From Sphingobacteriales bacterium JAD_PAG50586_3 (lineage in GTDB: Bacteria > Bacteroidota > Bacteroidia > CAMBQF01): a DNA stretch of 64,000 nucleotides. Below the pieces are notes generated by a model. The model made no database searches, was not told the DNA's origin, and saw nothing but the letters and a program-made list of their open reading frames with translations. Positions 42,246-51,213 of this stretch are shown here, piece after piece (position 1 is the stretch's first letter; each line of letters opens with the position of its first letter). The stretch is taken from the NCBI GenBank assembly GCA_023213195.1, contig CP096135.1:3406842-3470841 (forward strand). The letters are read 5' to 3'. Both the position numbers and the translations under genes were made by a program.

Positions 42246-42317
42246 GCGTAGACGAACCATGAGGGAGTTACTTACAATAAACATTCCCTACATTCGTCTA
42301 ACCAATAAACTACCAAT

Positions 42318-42965
42318 ATGAAAGTAATAGTAACAGGGGCCAGCGGCATGGTTGGCGAAGGTGTACTACTTGAATGCTTAAACAACCCAACCGTAACAGA
42401 CGTGTTAGTTATAGGCCGTAAGCATTGCGGCACTGTACACCCAAAGTTAAAAGAGATATTACACCCCGATTTTTTTGATTTATCGCCCATAGAAAACCAA
42501 CTGGCGGGCTACGATGCCTGCTTCTTTTGCCTGGGTGTTTCATCGGTGGGAATGAAGGAAGAAGAGTTTACCAAATTCACCTATACCCTAACCATGCACT
42601 TTGCTGAAAAGCTGGCTAAACACAGTCCGCAGGCGGTGTTGTGCTACGTATCGGGCGCCGGTACCCGCAGCGACGAGAAAGGTGCTATGTGGGCCCGCGT
42701 AAAAGGTAAAACCGAGAACGATTTGATGAAGCTACCTCTGAAAAAAGTGTATGCTTTCCGCCCGGGGTTTATGAAGATTACTAAGGGCCAGAAAAATGCA
42801 CTTTCAGCCTACAAATACTTTGCTTGGGCATACCCTATAGTACGCGCATTTGGAGTTGCTACTACTATTGAAGAAGTAGGTAAAGCCATGATTGCCGCGG
42901 CTACCAAAGGCTATGAGAAGAATGTGGTGGAGATTAAGGATATTTTGGTGTTGGCTAAGAGGTAA
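42318..42965 (+). CDS. NAD(P)-binding epimerase-like short-chain protein
   Basis: The 215-residue protein begins MKVIVTGASGMVGEGVL, the dinucleotide-binding loop of atypical/extended SDR proteins, and has YVSGAGTRSDEKG and a VYAFRPGFM segment. It is short for an extended SDR and lacks a clear YxxxK, like HTATIP2/YbjT-type proteins. Cytoplasmic; substrate unknown. Intact. Confidence 0.82.
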   Translation: MKVIVTGASGMVGEGVLLECLNNPTVTDVLVIGRKHCGTVHPKLKEILHPDFFDLSPIENQLAGYDACFFCLGVSSVGMKEEEFTKFTYTLTMHFAEKLAKHSPQAVLCYVSGAGTRSDEKGAMWARVKGKTENDLMKLPLKKVYAFRPGFMKITKGQKNALSAYKYFAWAYPIVRAFGVATTIEEVGKAMIAAATKGYEKNVVEIKDILVLAKR

Positions 42966-43013
42966 GCCCCCTAACCCTAAATCCCTCTCCCCTTAAAGGG
43001 CGAGGGACTTTAA
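42966..43013. repeat. CCCTCTCC palindromic mini-element
   Basis: CTAAATCCCTCTCCCCTTAA then GGGCGAGGGACTTTAA, the same text as at 29838-29880. Confidence 0.8.
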
Positions 43014-43079
43014 TTATTCAACACTAAAACCTGTCAACAAAAACTTTCTACTCACCCTTCAGTACTCAGCACTCAGCCC

Positions 43080-43087
43080 TATATTTG
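43080..43087 (+). promoter_or_regulatory. Putative -7 element of recN
   Basis: TATATTTG matches TAnnTTTG and lies seven bases before the recN ATG, implying a nearly leaderless transcript. Confidence 0.4.
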
Positions 43088-43094
43088 CAGTTAT

Positions 43095-44752
43095 ATGCTG
43101 AGCAGGCTACAGATAACTAATTACGCACTAATAGAAACCGCCGAGATTGATTTTGGCCGTGGGTTTAACACCGTTACCGGCGAAACCGGCGCGGGTAAAT
43201 CTATCCTGATGGGTGCGCTAGCGCTTATTACCGGCTCGCGCGCCGATAGTTCTGCTGTGGGTACCAACGGCAATAAATGTGTAGTTGAGGGCACTTTTAA
43301 TATTGCAGATTATAAGCTGAAAGGCTTTTTCAAAGAGCATGATTTAGATTATGCCGATGAAACTCTGGTCCGCCGTGAGATTAACGCCGAAGGCAAAAGC
43401 CGCGCCTTTATCAACGATACACCCGTAAACTTATCGGTATTGAAAGAAATGGGCGAAAAGCTGGTTGATATACACAGTCAGCACCAAACACTTAGCCTTG
43501 CCGATAAAAATTACCAACTGGCCGTAGTTGATGCCATTGCCAATACCAAAGGCTTACTAGATGAATACAAGGCTGAATTTTCGGCCTATAAAAAGCTAAA
43601 AACACTATTGGCCCAGTTGCTGGAAAAGCAGCAAAAGTCCAAGGCTGATTTTGACTATATCAACTTTCAGCTAACCGAACTGGACGAAGCCAAACTACAG
43701 GAAGGCGAACAGGAAAAAGCCGAGCAGGAACTGGAAACCCTTACCCATGCCGAAGACATTAAGGTGAACCTTTTTAAGGCTTCGGGCTTGTTGGGCGATG
43801 GGGAGCAGAACATACTTACCGCACTTACTGAGGCACGTAACGCCCCTGGCAACATCGCTAAATACAACACAGCGGCAGCCGAACTTTACGAGCGCTTAAA
43901 CAGCGCGTTGATAGAATTGAAAGATGTGCAGGCTGAGACTGAAACCTTGGCCGAAAGCCTGAGTGTTGACCCTGAAAGGGCATTGCAACTATCCTCTCGG
44001 TTAGATTTGATATACCGTCTGCAAAAGAAGCACGGCGCGCAAACCCTTACCGATTTACTGGAACTCTACAACAAGCTGCAAGACCAGATTGGCAGCGATG
44101 CCGACCTTGATAACCAAATATCAGCTACAGAAAAAGAGTTAAAGCAAAGCGAGGAAAAAGCTTTACGCTAGCTAATAAACTAACAGCCCAGCGCACCAAA
44201 GCGTTGCCGGTTATAGAGGGCGAATTGGTTAAGACGTTGAGTCGCCTGAACATGGCGGACTCTGAACTGCACTTTAACTTAACCCCGCTGGAGAACCTTA
44301 GCAACACCGGCCTAGACGATATACACATACTCTTTACCGCCAACAAAGGCACCAAACCCGGCGAGTTGGTAAAGGTTGCCTCGGGAGGTGAACTGTCGCG
44401 CGTAATGCTGGCCATAAAGGCGCTGGTATGTAAATACACCGCTCTGCCCTCTATTATTTTTGATGAGATTGATACCGGCATTAGCGGCGAAACAGCCCAC
44501 AAAACAGGCGCTATAATGAGCGAGATGGGTAAAACCATGCAGGTGGTTGCTATTACGCACTTACCGCAAATAGCAGGCAAAGGACAAACGCACCTAAAGG
44601 TTTACAAGCAAACCAAAGCCAACATTACCAAAACGTTTATCAAACCTCTCCGCGACCAGGAACGTCTGGAAGAAATTGCCCGCATGCTAAGTGGTGATAA
44701 ACTATCGGATGCCGCGCTGGAAAATGCAAGGCAGTTGATAACTGCCAACTAA
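43095..44752 (+). CDS. recN: DNA repair protein RecN, frame-broken
   Basis: RecN is an SMC-like ATPase acting early in double-strand break repair. Visible are Walker A (GETGAGKSILMGALALITG), the SRAFINDTPVNLSVL and HSQHQTLSL segments, a long coiled coil (residues 150-370), the signature VASGGELSRVMLAIKAL, Walker B SIIFDEIDTGISGE and ITHLPQIAGKG. About 552 residues, normal. The frame breaks at 44164-44171, where the sequence reads TTACGCTAGCT and the family suggests an Ala-Leu-Ala run (possibly GCCCTGGCT). Confidence 0.94.
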
Positions 44753-44820
44753 AAACGAAAAGTGAAAAACTAAAAATATTTTTAGTCTGACTACTGACCT
44801 CTGATTACTGACCCCTAACA

Positions 44821-45591
44821 ATGGAAGAAAAATTAAAAGCCTTTGAGCGCCTTTTAACCATAATGGACGAGCTGCGGGAGAAGTGCCCGTGGGATAAAAA
44901 GCAAACGCTGGAAACCCTTCGCCACCTTACTATTGAAGAGACTTACGAACTGAGTGATGCCATCCTGAAAAAGGATATGGAGGAGATAAAAAAGGAAATT
45001 GGCGACCTTATGCTCCACATGGTTTTCTATGCTAAGATTGGCTCTGAAACCAACGACTTTGATATTACCGATGTGCTTAATGGCATCTGCGATAAGCTTA
45101 TCTACCGCCACCCCCATATTTATGGCGATGTTACCGTAAAAGACGAGGAAGAAGTAAAGCAAAACTGGGAACAGCTGAAGCTTAAAGAAGGTAAAAAGTC
45201 GGTGCTGGAAGGTGTGCCCGTTTCTTTGCCTGCGTTGGTAAAAGCATCGCGCATACAAGAGAAAGCCCGTGGTGTTGGGTTCGACTGGGACAACCGCGAA
45301 CAGGTATGGGAAAAGGTGAACGAGGAACTGGCCGAGTTTAAAGCCGAAGTAGACAGCAACGCCCCACACGAGAAGGTAGAAGCCGAATTTGGCGACCTGT
45401 TGTTCTCTATGATTAACTACGCCCGCTTTATCAACATAAACCCCGAAGACGCGCTGGAGCGTACCAATATCAAATTCATCCGCCGCTTTCAGTTTTTAGA
45501 AACAGAGAGCGCTAAAGACGGTAAAACCATTAAGGATATGACCTTACCCGAAATGGATGCATACTGGAACAGGGCCAAAGAAATGGAATAA
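44821..45591 (+). CDS. mazG: Nucleoside triphosphate pyrophosphohydrolase MazG
   Basis: The 256-residue protein has two all-alpha NTP-PPase halves: LREKCPWDKKQTLETLRHLTIEETYELSDAI with the EExxE motif, and VNEELAEFKAEV...EAEFGDLLFSMINYAR with a second EExxE/ExxD. MazG hydrolyses (d)NTPs and lowers ppGpp effects in relatives. Intact and of normal length. Confidence 0.95.
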   Translation: MEEKLKAFERLLTIMDELREKCPWDKKQTLETLRHLTIEETYELSDAILKKDMEEIKKEIGDLMLHMVFYAKIGSETNDFDITDVLNGICDKLIYRHPHIYGDVTVKDEEEVKQNWEQLKLKEGKKSVLEGVPVSLPALVKASRIQEKARGVGFDWDNREQVWEKVNEELAEFKAEVDSNAPHEKVEAEFGDLLFSMINYARFININPEDALERTNIKFIRRFQFLETESAKDGKTIKDMTLPEMDAYWNRAKEME

Positions 45592-45595
45592 GAGC

Positions 45596-45682
45596 CTCAC
45601 CCTCTTCCCCCTCTCCAAAAGAGAGGGGGTAAAAAAGTCCCTCTCTCCTTCGGGGAGAGGGATTTAGGGAGTGGGGCTATAA
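45596..45682. repeat. Double palindromic mini-element
   Basis: Two hairpins (CCTCTCCAAAAGAGAGG and CCCTCTCTCCTTCGGGGAGAGGG) fill the gap between mazG and the DinB-like gene; the mirror image of the element at 9718-9800. Confidence 0.8.
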
Positions 45683-45695
45683 AATAAATACTACC

Positions 45696-46193
45696 ATGCC
45701 AACAACAGGACAAGTATTAGCAGACCAACTAAACACCAGCCGAGATCTTACCCGCTGGTACCTATCAAAACTTAAAGAAACCGACCCTTTTAAGCAGTTC
45801 GAAATTGAAGGCAAACCCCTTAACAACTGGTACTGGATTATAGCGCACCTTGCCTGGGCCGAGCATTTCCTTATCATCAACGGCACCGGTGGCGAGGTGC
45901 TGCCTGAGTTTGAAGAACTACAGCCTTTCTCTATGGGCAATAGCTTTTCTCAGGTTAATGCAAAACACGATGTCAAAGAACTACTGGCAATATTTAAAAA
46001 GGTTCACGAGCACTGCATTGCCCGCCTGCAAACCATTACCGAAGAAGAAATGGCTGAAGACAATAACCTCGGCTTTTCTTTCAGCAGCGATATGAGTAAA
46101 AAGGCCTTGGTTATGCACTGCATCCGCCACGAAGGTACCCACACAGGTAACCTTGCCATCCTTTGCAAAGCCTTTGAGCTGAAGACGGTGTAA
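45696..46193 (+). CDS. DinB superfamily protein
   Basis: The 165-residue protein is a four-helix bundle of the DinB/YfiT type, with metal-binding histidines in WIIAHLAWAEHF and IRHEGTHTGNLAIL. Relatives are thiol transferases or of unknown function. Intact. Confidence 0.85.
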   Translation: MPTTGQVLADQLNTSRDLTRWYLSKLKETDPFKQFEIEGKPLNNWYWIIAHLAWAEHFLIINGTGGEVLPEFEELQPFSMGNSFSQVNAKHDVKELLAIFKKVHEHCIARLQTITEEEMAEDNNLGFSFSSDMSKKALVMHCIRHEGTHTGNLAILCKAFELKTV

Positions 46194-46196
46194 CCC

Positions 46197-46290
46197 ATGC
46201 AACGTCATCCCGCACTTGATGCGGGATCTCCGTCTTAACAAATAGGGATAGCTTGCATCGTAGGAGATTCCTGCTTTCGCAGGAATGACT
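46197..46290. repeat. Two REP-like palindromes
   Basis: GTCATCCCGCACTTGATGCGGGAT and, 60 bases on, GATTCCTGCTTTCGCAGGAATGAC. Related GATCCTGAA...TTCAGGATGAC units lie at 51591, 52031, 52881 and 62755. Confidence 0.8.
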
Positions 46291-46366
46291 ACTGACTACT
46301 ATTTTTCTACCTTCCATTAAACCTTTCTAAATCAGCCTAGTCTATACCCAAAAATCCTAACTACAC

Positions 46367-47605
46367 ATGAAACAATTCTTCTTACTATTAACCATTGCCC
46401 TAACCACCACCATTAGCGCCCAAACGGGCCCCGAGGTTACATCGTGGATACAAAACCTTACCGGCGAAACCGGCTACAACAACATTCCAAGCAATGTGCA
46501 ACAGGTACAATACTCTACCCAGTATGTATATGTTACAGCAACCTGTATTCCCGGTTATGATATAGGCCCGTGGCAAGGCAACCCTAACACGCCCATAAAC
46601 GAGGATTTTTGCTACAAAATTACCCGTACTCCTGTACAAAACACAGGCACATTAACCAACACATCGCTAGGCCATATTGGGGTGTGGACTAACGGTGTTA
46701 GCATTTTCAACGCCAAAGATGCCATGTCGTACAACAACCAAAATATATGGTTGCGCAATGCTTATTATTTTGAGGGGCAGGGCTTTGACGATTGCCTTGG
46801 TCACCCCGCACCTAACGGCGAATACCACCACCACGTTAACCCCACCTGTTTGTATACCGATACCGACAGCTCTCAACACTCGCCTATTATAGGCTATGCT
46901 TTTGATGGCTTTCCGGTTTACGGCGCATGGGGCTTTACTAACGTAAACGGCACCGGTGCTATACGCCGCATGCGGTCGGGCTACCGCACCCGCAATATTA
47001 CAGACCGTACTACCTTGCCCAATGGTACAGTATTACAAGCTAACCAATATGGCCCCGCACTAACAACATACCCACTGGGTGCTTATATTGAAGACCATGA
47101 GTATGTTCAAGGCTTTGGCGACCTTGACGAGCATAACGGCCGCTTTTGCGTTACGCCCGAATACCCAAATGGTATCTATGCCTACTTTGTAACGCTTGAC
47201 GACCAGCTAGACCCTGTATATCCTTATACCTTAGGGCCAACATATTATGGGGTGGTTACCGCAGGTAATGTAGGCCCACAGTCTGGGCACAACGTACCTG
47301 GCGAACCCGTTACCACCTACGTGCCCGATACCAGCGGCACCATTGGCCTTGCCGAAGATATTAGCCGCAACCTGGCCATTGGCCCTAACCCCGCTACCGA
47401 CTATATTCTGGTAGACTTTAGCCGCACCACCGGAAAAGCCAATAAAATTGAACTGTTCAATATGCAAGGGGCTTTAATACGTAGTATTGATAACCCAGCA
47501 ATTACAGAGAAAATACCCATGCACAGCCTTAGCTACGGCGTGTATTTCATTCGTATACAAACCAACAACGGCAGTGTTATAACCCGCAAACTGGTTAAGA
47601 GTTAG
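46367..47605 (+). CDS. Secreted YHYH-domain protein with T9SS sorting domain
   Basis: The 412-residue protein has a signal peptide (LLLTIALTTTISAQ), a YHYH domain recognised by LGHPAPNGEYHHHVNPTCLY and the following SPIIGYAFDGFPVYGAWGF, ...HNGRFCVTPEYPNGIYAYFVT, and a type A sorting domain (LAIGPNPATDYILVDFSR to ITRKLVKS). It is exported through T9SS. The YHYH domain has no established biochemical role; the His-rich loop suggests metal binding. Intact frame. Confidence 0.9.
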   Translation: MKQFFLLLTIALTTTISAQTGPEVTSWIQNLTGETGYNNIPSNVQQVQYSTQYVYVTATCIPGYDIGPWQGNPNTPINEDFCYKITRTPVQNTGTLTNTSLGHIGVWTNGVSIFNAKDAMSYNNQNIWLRNAYYFEGQGFDDCLGHPAPNGEYHHHVNPTCLYTDTDSSQHSPIIGYAFDGFPVYGAWGFTNVNGTGAIRRMRSGYRTRNITDRTTLPNGTVLQANQYGPALTTYPLGAYIEDHEYVQGFGDLDEHNGRFCVTPEYPNGIYAYFVTLDDQLDPVYPYTLGPTYYGVVTAGNVGPQSGHNVPGEPVTTYVPDTSGTIGLAEDISRNLAIGPNPATDYILVDFSRTTGKANKIELFNMQGALIRSIDNPAITEKIPMHSLSYGVYFIRIQTNNGSVITRKLVKS

Positions 47606-47650
47606 CCCCCTCACCCCCTAAATCCCCTCTCCTAAAAGAGCAGGGGGACT
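47602..47650. repeat. Palindromic mini-element
   Basis: CCCCTAAATCCCCTCTCC then TAAAAGAGCAGGGGGACTT, the family of 9718 and 29838. Confidence 0.75.
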
Positions 47651-47658
47651 TGTAAAAT

Positions 47659-47695
47659 ATCCCCGCTTGGTTAATACCCTGCGGGGATTTTTTTA
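47659..47695 (+). terminator. Terminator of the YHYH gene
   Basis: ATCCCCGC and GCGGGGAT arms around a 14-base loop, followed by TTTTTT. Confidence 0.85.
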
Positions 47696-47715
47696 TGTCA
47701 AAGAACTACGTTTTC

Positions 47716-47857
47716 AAAATCTCCCTCTATGAGGCCCGCCCGGATAAATGGAATTATCCATTCGGACGGGGAGTACCTCGGCTACGCCGAGGGGAGGGAG
47801 GGTTTTCCCTCTCTCGTCTGGCGCTTTTCAGCGCCATCCACCCTCTCCAAAGAGGAT
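47716..47857. repeat. Direct repeat, left copy, flanking the RepA-like ATPase
   Basis: It starts AAAATCTCCCTCTATGAGG, contains TACCTCGGCTACGCCGAGG and the TGGCGCTTTTCAGCGCCA hairpin, and ends CCACCCTCTCCAAAGAGG. It is near-identical to 49377-49487 except for an extra palindrome of about 35 bases (CCGGATAAATGG/CCATTCGG) at 47736-47770. Confidence 0.88.
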
Positions 47858-47859
47858 AT

Positions 47860-49352
47860 TTATGTCGCTGTTTCCCTTTGCTCCCTATCTATTAAATACG
47901 GGTTATAGGCAAACTCATCGTAGTTGGCTGCTTGTGGGTTGTTAACACATACTGCCCATTCTTCATCGGTCAACACATCGGGTTTATCATACACATACAG
48001 CGAAGTGTTAAGCCCCTCTCTCTTTAGGAGAGGGGTTTGGGGTGAGGTAAAAAGCCCCTCTCCTGGGCGAAGTTATTTACATGCGCCCCTTGTCCCTTGC
48101 CCCTGTTAACAGCCTTAGGCTGCACACCCCTAACCCACCGCTTAATAATGGTCTCGGGTACGCCCAGTTCTTCAGCAATATGGTCGGTGTATAAACCATC
48201 GCGGCGCATACTCTCGGCCGTTATCATTTTTTGCTCCCTAAGCTTAGTTTTCGATGGTTTTAAAAAGTCCTCTTCATCCTGCGGGGCTGTAAGAAAAATT
48301 TGCAAAATTTCACTCCCAAAATCAGAGTTAAAACTCCCCTCCTTTTTGAGGGGTGGCTGCAAGCCGGGGTGGTTACCTTCTGAGCTAAATTGTTCTTCAG
48401 AATCTATTATAAACCCCTCCAACTTATCACTAAAATTTATGGGCCTGTTTTTAATTTTAAACGGCTTTATGTAGCGGCTAAACCAGTCGTTATAATTCAC
48501 CCCAATACCCACAATGCTATCAAACGCGTTGCACAACAGGCGGTGGTTATGTATATGCGCAAGCTCCATAGGGCGGGCGTAGTTGTGCGGTTTGGTGTTT
48601 ACCACCACCATAATACTAAGGCCATACTTATGTTTCAATTTGCGTAACGTGCTAAGCACCGCAAGCCATTGCTGCGGTGTAGCGTGCAGCCTGTCGGGCT
48701 GGTCTATAATCAGCACCGTAGCTTCGGTTTTTTTAATAAAGTGCTCCACACTCGCAAGCATCCAGTCTATGGCATTATCCTGGTAAGCGGGCAAATCTGC
48801 TTGTTGGTTATACCCCGCCCAGTGCAGGTTTTCAAGCACATCATCGTGTACATGGCTATTGGGCGCTATGCGAGAATAAAAGCCCTGCTTGTCAAGCTCA
48901 AAGTCTACATACAGCACCTTGCGGGGCTTGCCCACATTATCGGCATTGCCTAGCACACAACCACCCGCAAGTGCTTTAGCCACCTGCAGCGCCAGCAGCG
49001 TTTTTCCGCTGCCCGTGTCGCCCGCCAGCAAGCACATTTCATTCTCGGCCCAGTACCTCCCCCATAAGGGTTGACGAAAATTAGTAAAGTCCCTCTCCTT
49101 TGGAGAGGGATTTAGGGTGAGGCTATTATTTAACAAAAACATCCATTCGTTTTGTGCCTTTAGGCCCCTGTACCACTTTTTTGTTTCCTCGTGACGCAAA
49201 GCATCGGCCCGCCATACCTCCGGCGGATTGTCAATATAATACTCCTCTTCCGATGTATAGCTGGGAGTGTAATCAATAATGTTTCCTTCGCTATCGGTAT
49301 AGTCAATCAATCCGTTAGCATACTTTTTCTGGTGAATAATGTTGATAGGCAT
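47860..49352 (-). CDS. RepA-like AAA ATPase with three translated palindromic inserts, frame-broken near the C-terminus
   Basis: The protein has an AAA_25/RepA-like ATPase core: Walker A GDTGSGKT (residues 111-118), KVLYVDFELDKQGF, Walker B ATVLIIDQPD (211-220), and a C-terminal helix-turn-helix (HIAEELGVPETIIKRWVRG). RepA-like ATPases load or act as hexameric helicases on plasmids and integrated elements. Three palindromic elements lie inside the frame: residues 77-89, 327-341 and from 431. The visible stop at 48024 lies in the third. One added C there lets the frame continue through NTSLYVYDKPDVLTDEEWAVCVNNPQAANY-type coding sequence to TAA 47860-47862, giving about 497 residues. Direct repeats flank the gene on both sides. 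Confidence 0.78.
48010..48064. repeat. Third in-gene palindromic element
   Basis: A double GAGAGGGGCTT / AAGCCCCTCTC arrangement with CTCACCCCAAACCCCTCTCC between. It is translated as ERGFLPHPKPLS... and contains the frame slip. Confidence 0.8.
48330..48374. repeat. Second in-gene palindromic element (45 bp)
   Basis: The coding strand reads CACCCCGGCTTGCAGCC, then CCCCTCAAAAAGGAGGGG and AGTTTT. Forty-five bases, a multiple of three, give NHPGLQPPLKKEGSF (residues 327-341). Confidence 0.8.
49086..49124. repeat. First in-gene palindromic element (39 bp)
   Basis: The coding strand reads CTCACCCTAAATCCCTCTCC, then AAAGGAGAGGGACTTT. Thirty-nine bases, a multiple of three, give SLTLNPSPKERDF (residues 77-89). 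The same module is intergenic at 9718, 29838 and 42966. Confidence 0.85.
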
Positions 49353-49376
49353 AGTGGTTTAGTTTATTCATTTTTT

Positions 49377-49487
49377 AAAATCTCCCTCTATGAGGGAGTA
49401 CCTCGGCTACGCCGAGGGGAGGGAGGGTTTTCCCTCTCTCGTCTGGCGCTTTTCAGCGCCATCCACCCTCTCCAAAGAGGGATACTC
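49377..49487. repeat. Direct repeat, right copy, flanking the RepA-like ATPase
   Basis: Same orientation and text as 47716-47857 without the extra palindrome. It begins 24 bases upstream of the ATPase start codon, so the promoter must lie in or beyond it. The remaining gap to 49614 is A+T-rich with no gene. Confidence 0.88.
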
Positions 49488-49614
49488 ATTGGCAAGTCAA
49501 TCCAACAAATATACGATAATATAATAATTTATACAAGCAGTAAATTAACAACCCGCCTAAACAGCTGATTATTTACATAATAAAATATTAAAGCTATTAC
49601 AGCGTTATAAATGC

Positions 49615-51193
49615 ATGAAAAAAACGTTGCCTACCATACTGCTTATATTGTTGACTATATCGGGTTTTGCCCAAATATCATTGTTAGACACAAGCTATAA
49701 CCATATCGGTTATTGGATATTAACGGATACAATAGGCCTTGAACTGGAATGCAGTTCGGCAGATAACACCGGGCGTTTGGTAACTGCCTCATCGTATGAA
49801 CTAATTATTCAGCACAAGCCCGATGGCAGTTATGATTATGCAACACGCATTTATCCTGAAGATTTGGAACATTTATTTGATACAGTATTAACCAATTATC
49901 AGGTTTACGACATTGCGGCACTAAATACCGGGAAAACATTGGTTGTAGGCCGGGTTACCACGCCCATGGGGCATAGGATGGTACTAACACAGTTAAATAA
50001 TGAGGGGTCTGTAGATACCACATTTGCCAACAACGGTAGTTTCATATTAAATAATTACCAGGGTATTACAGCCATAATGCCTTATAGAATAAGGGTGCAG
50101 CCTGATGGTAAAGTAATACTTTGCTTTTTTGCAAGCGTAAACAATATAGGCCAACATACTGCACTTTTGCGCTTAAACACAAACGGTACGTTAGACAATA
50201 CTTTTAACAACACTGGCGTAAGGATATCGGATAATATAGGGTATCAGTTTATGCTGTTTAATCAAGCCGGAGATATTCATGTTCCATCTCTAAAACTTAT
50301 TGGTAACAATTACTACCTAGGTATGACCCAATTTAATTCTGCCGGCGATTCGTTGCAAACTAAAATCCTTTGCCCTTATGATATTTTCGGGCAGTTCCAC
50401 ATGTCGCTTTCTAACGCAGTTATTAACCTGCACGGCAAAATGTATATTTCGGCGTTTAATTATGGCAGCACAAATAGCGATAGCGTAGCTATTATTGCAG
50501 TAAATACTGATTTAACATTAGACAATACATTTGCCAATGGCGGAATTGCCGTTTATAACGACCCTACCTATAGACTTGATAAGCTTGCAATTGCCATAAG
50601 CCCAACAGGGCAATTGTTTGGCATTTCTGTAGGGCAAAACTCTAATGACCAATTAGACACGCGATTGCTGGTATTAAAGTACAAAAACAACGGCCAACTA
50701 AACACCGCATTTGATGGCGATGGGGTATATTACCAAACTCCGCCTTTTGGCATATTCTATAGTAACTCGCCGGCTATGCCATATTATGTACCACAGCAAA
50801 ATAAACTATTGGCAACGGCTGCTATCCGCGATTATGACAATTTACTGCCTTAGCAATTTTGTATTTACCCATGGGGGTTTTAGGTTTACTGATAATTTGC
50901 TGTTGGGTGTTGTAGATAACACTAGCAATGCCACAGCACTTAGTGCATATCCTAATCCCATTCAAAACAATACATTTTGCTTAGAATATACACTACCGGA
51001 AAATGCAGATATTACTGTTAATTTGTATGATTTAAAAGGGCAGCTAATTACTAATTTATTAAATAAGCAAACTCGCACTAAAGGCAAAAACACAGAGCAG
51101 GTGCTGCTTCCACCCGGTATAGCCAAAGGGCAATATGTAGTAGAGTTGATAGCAGACCAAAATCAAATAGTAATAAAAATTATTGTTGATTGA
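49615..51193 (+). CDS. Secreted delta-60 repeat protein with T9SS sorting domain, frame-broken
   Basis: A signal peptide (ILLILLTISGFAQ) is followed by delta-60-type beta-propeller repeats (LVVGRVTTPMGHRMVLTQLNNEGSVDTTFANNG, ALLRLNTNGTLDNTFNNTG, DTRLLVLKYKNNGQLNTAFDGDG) and a C-terminal sorting domain (LSAYPNPIQNNTFCLEYTLPENADITVNLYDLKGQLI to IVIKIIVD). About 526 residues. The frame breaks at 50841-50850; removing one C gives YDNLLLSNFVFTHGG. Function unknown, but it should be exported by T9SS and attached or released at the surface. Confidence 0.85.
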
Positions 51194-51213
51194 TATTGAT
51201 TTAACCATGCATG

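Noticed and set aside
47695..48109. Plus-strand peptide genes next to the ATPase
   Set aside because: They read through the direct repeat and the palindromes. The coding signal (NTSLYVYDKPDV...) is on the minus strand and belongs to the ATPase.
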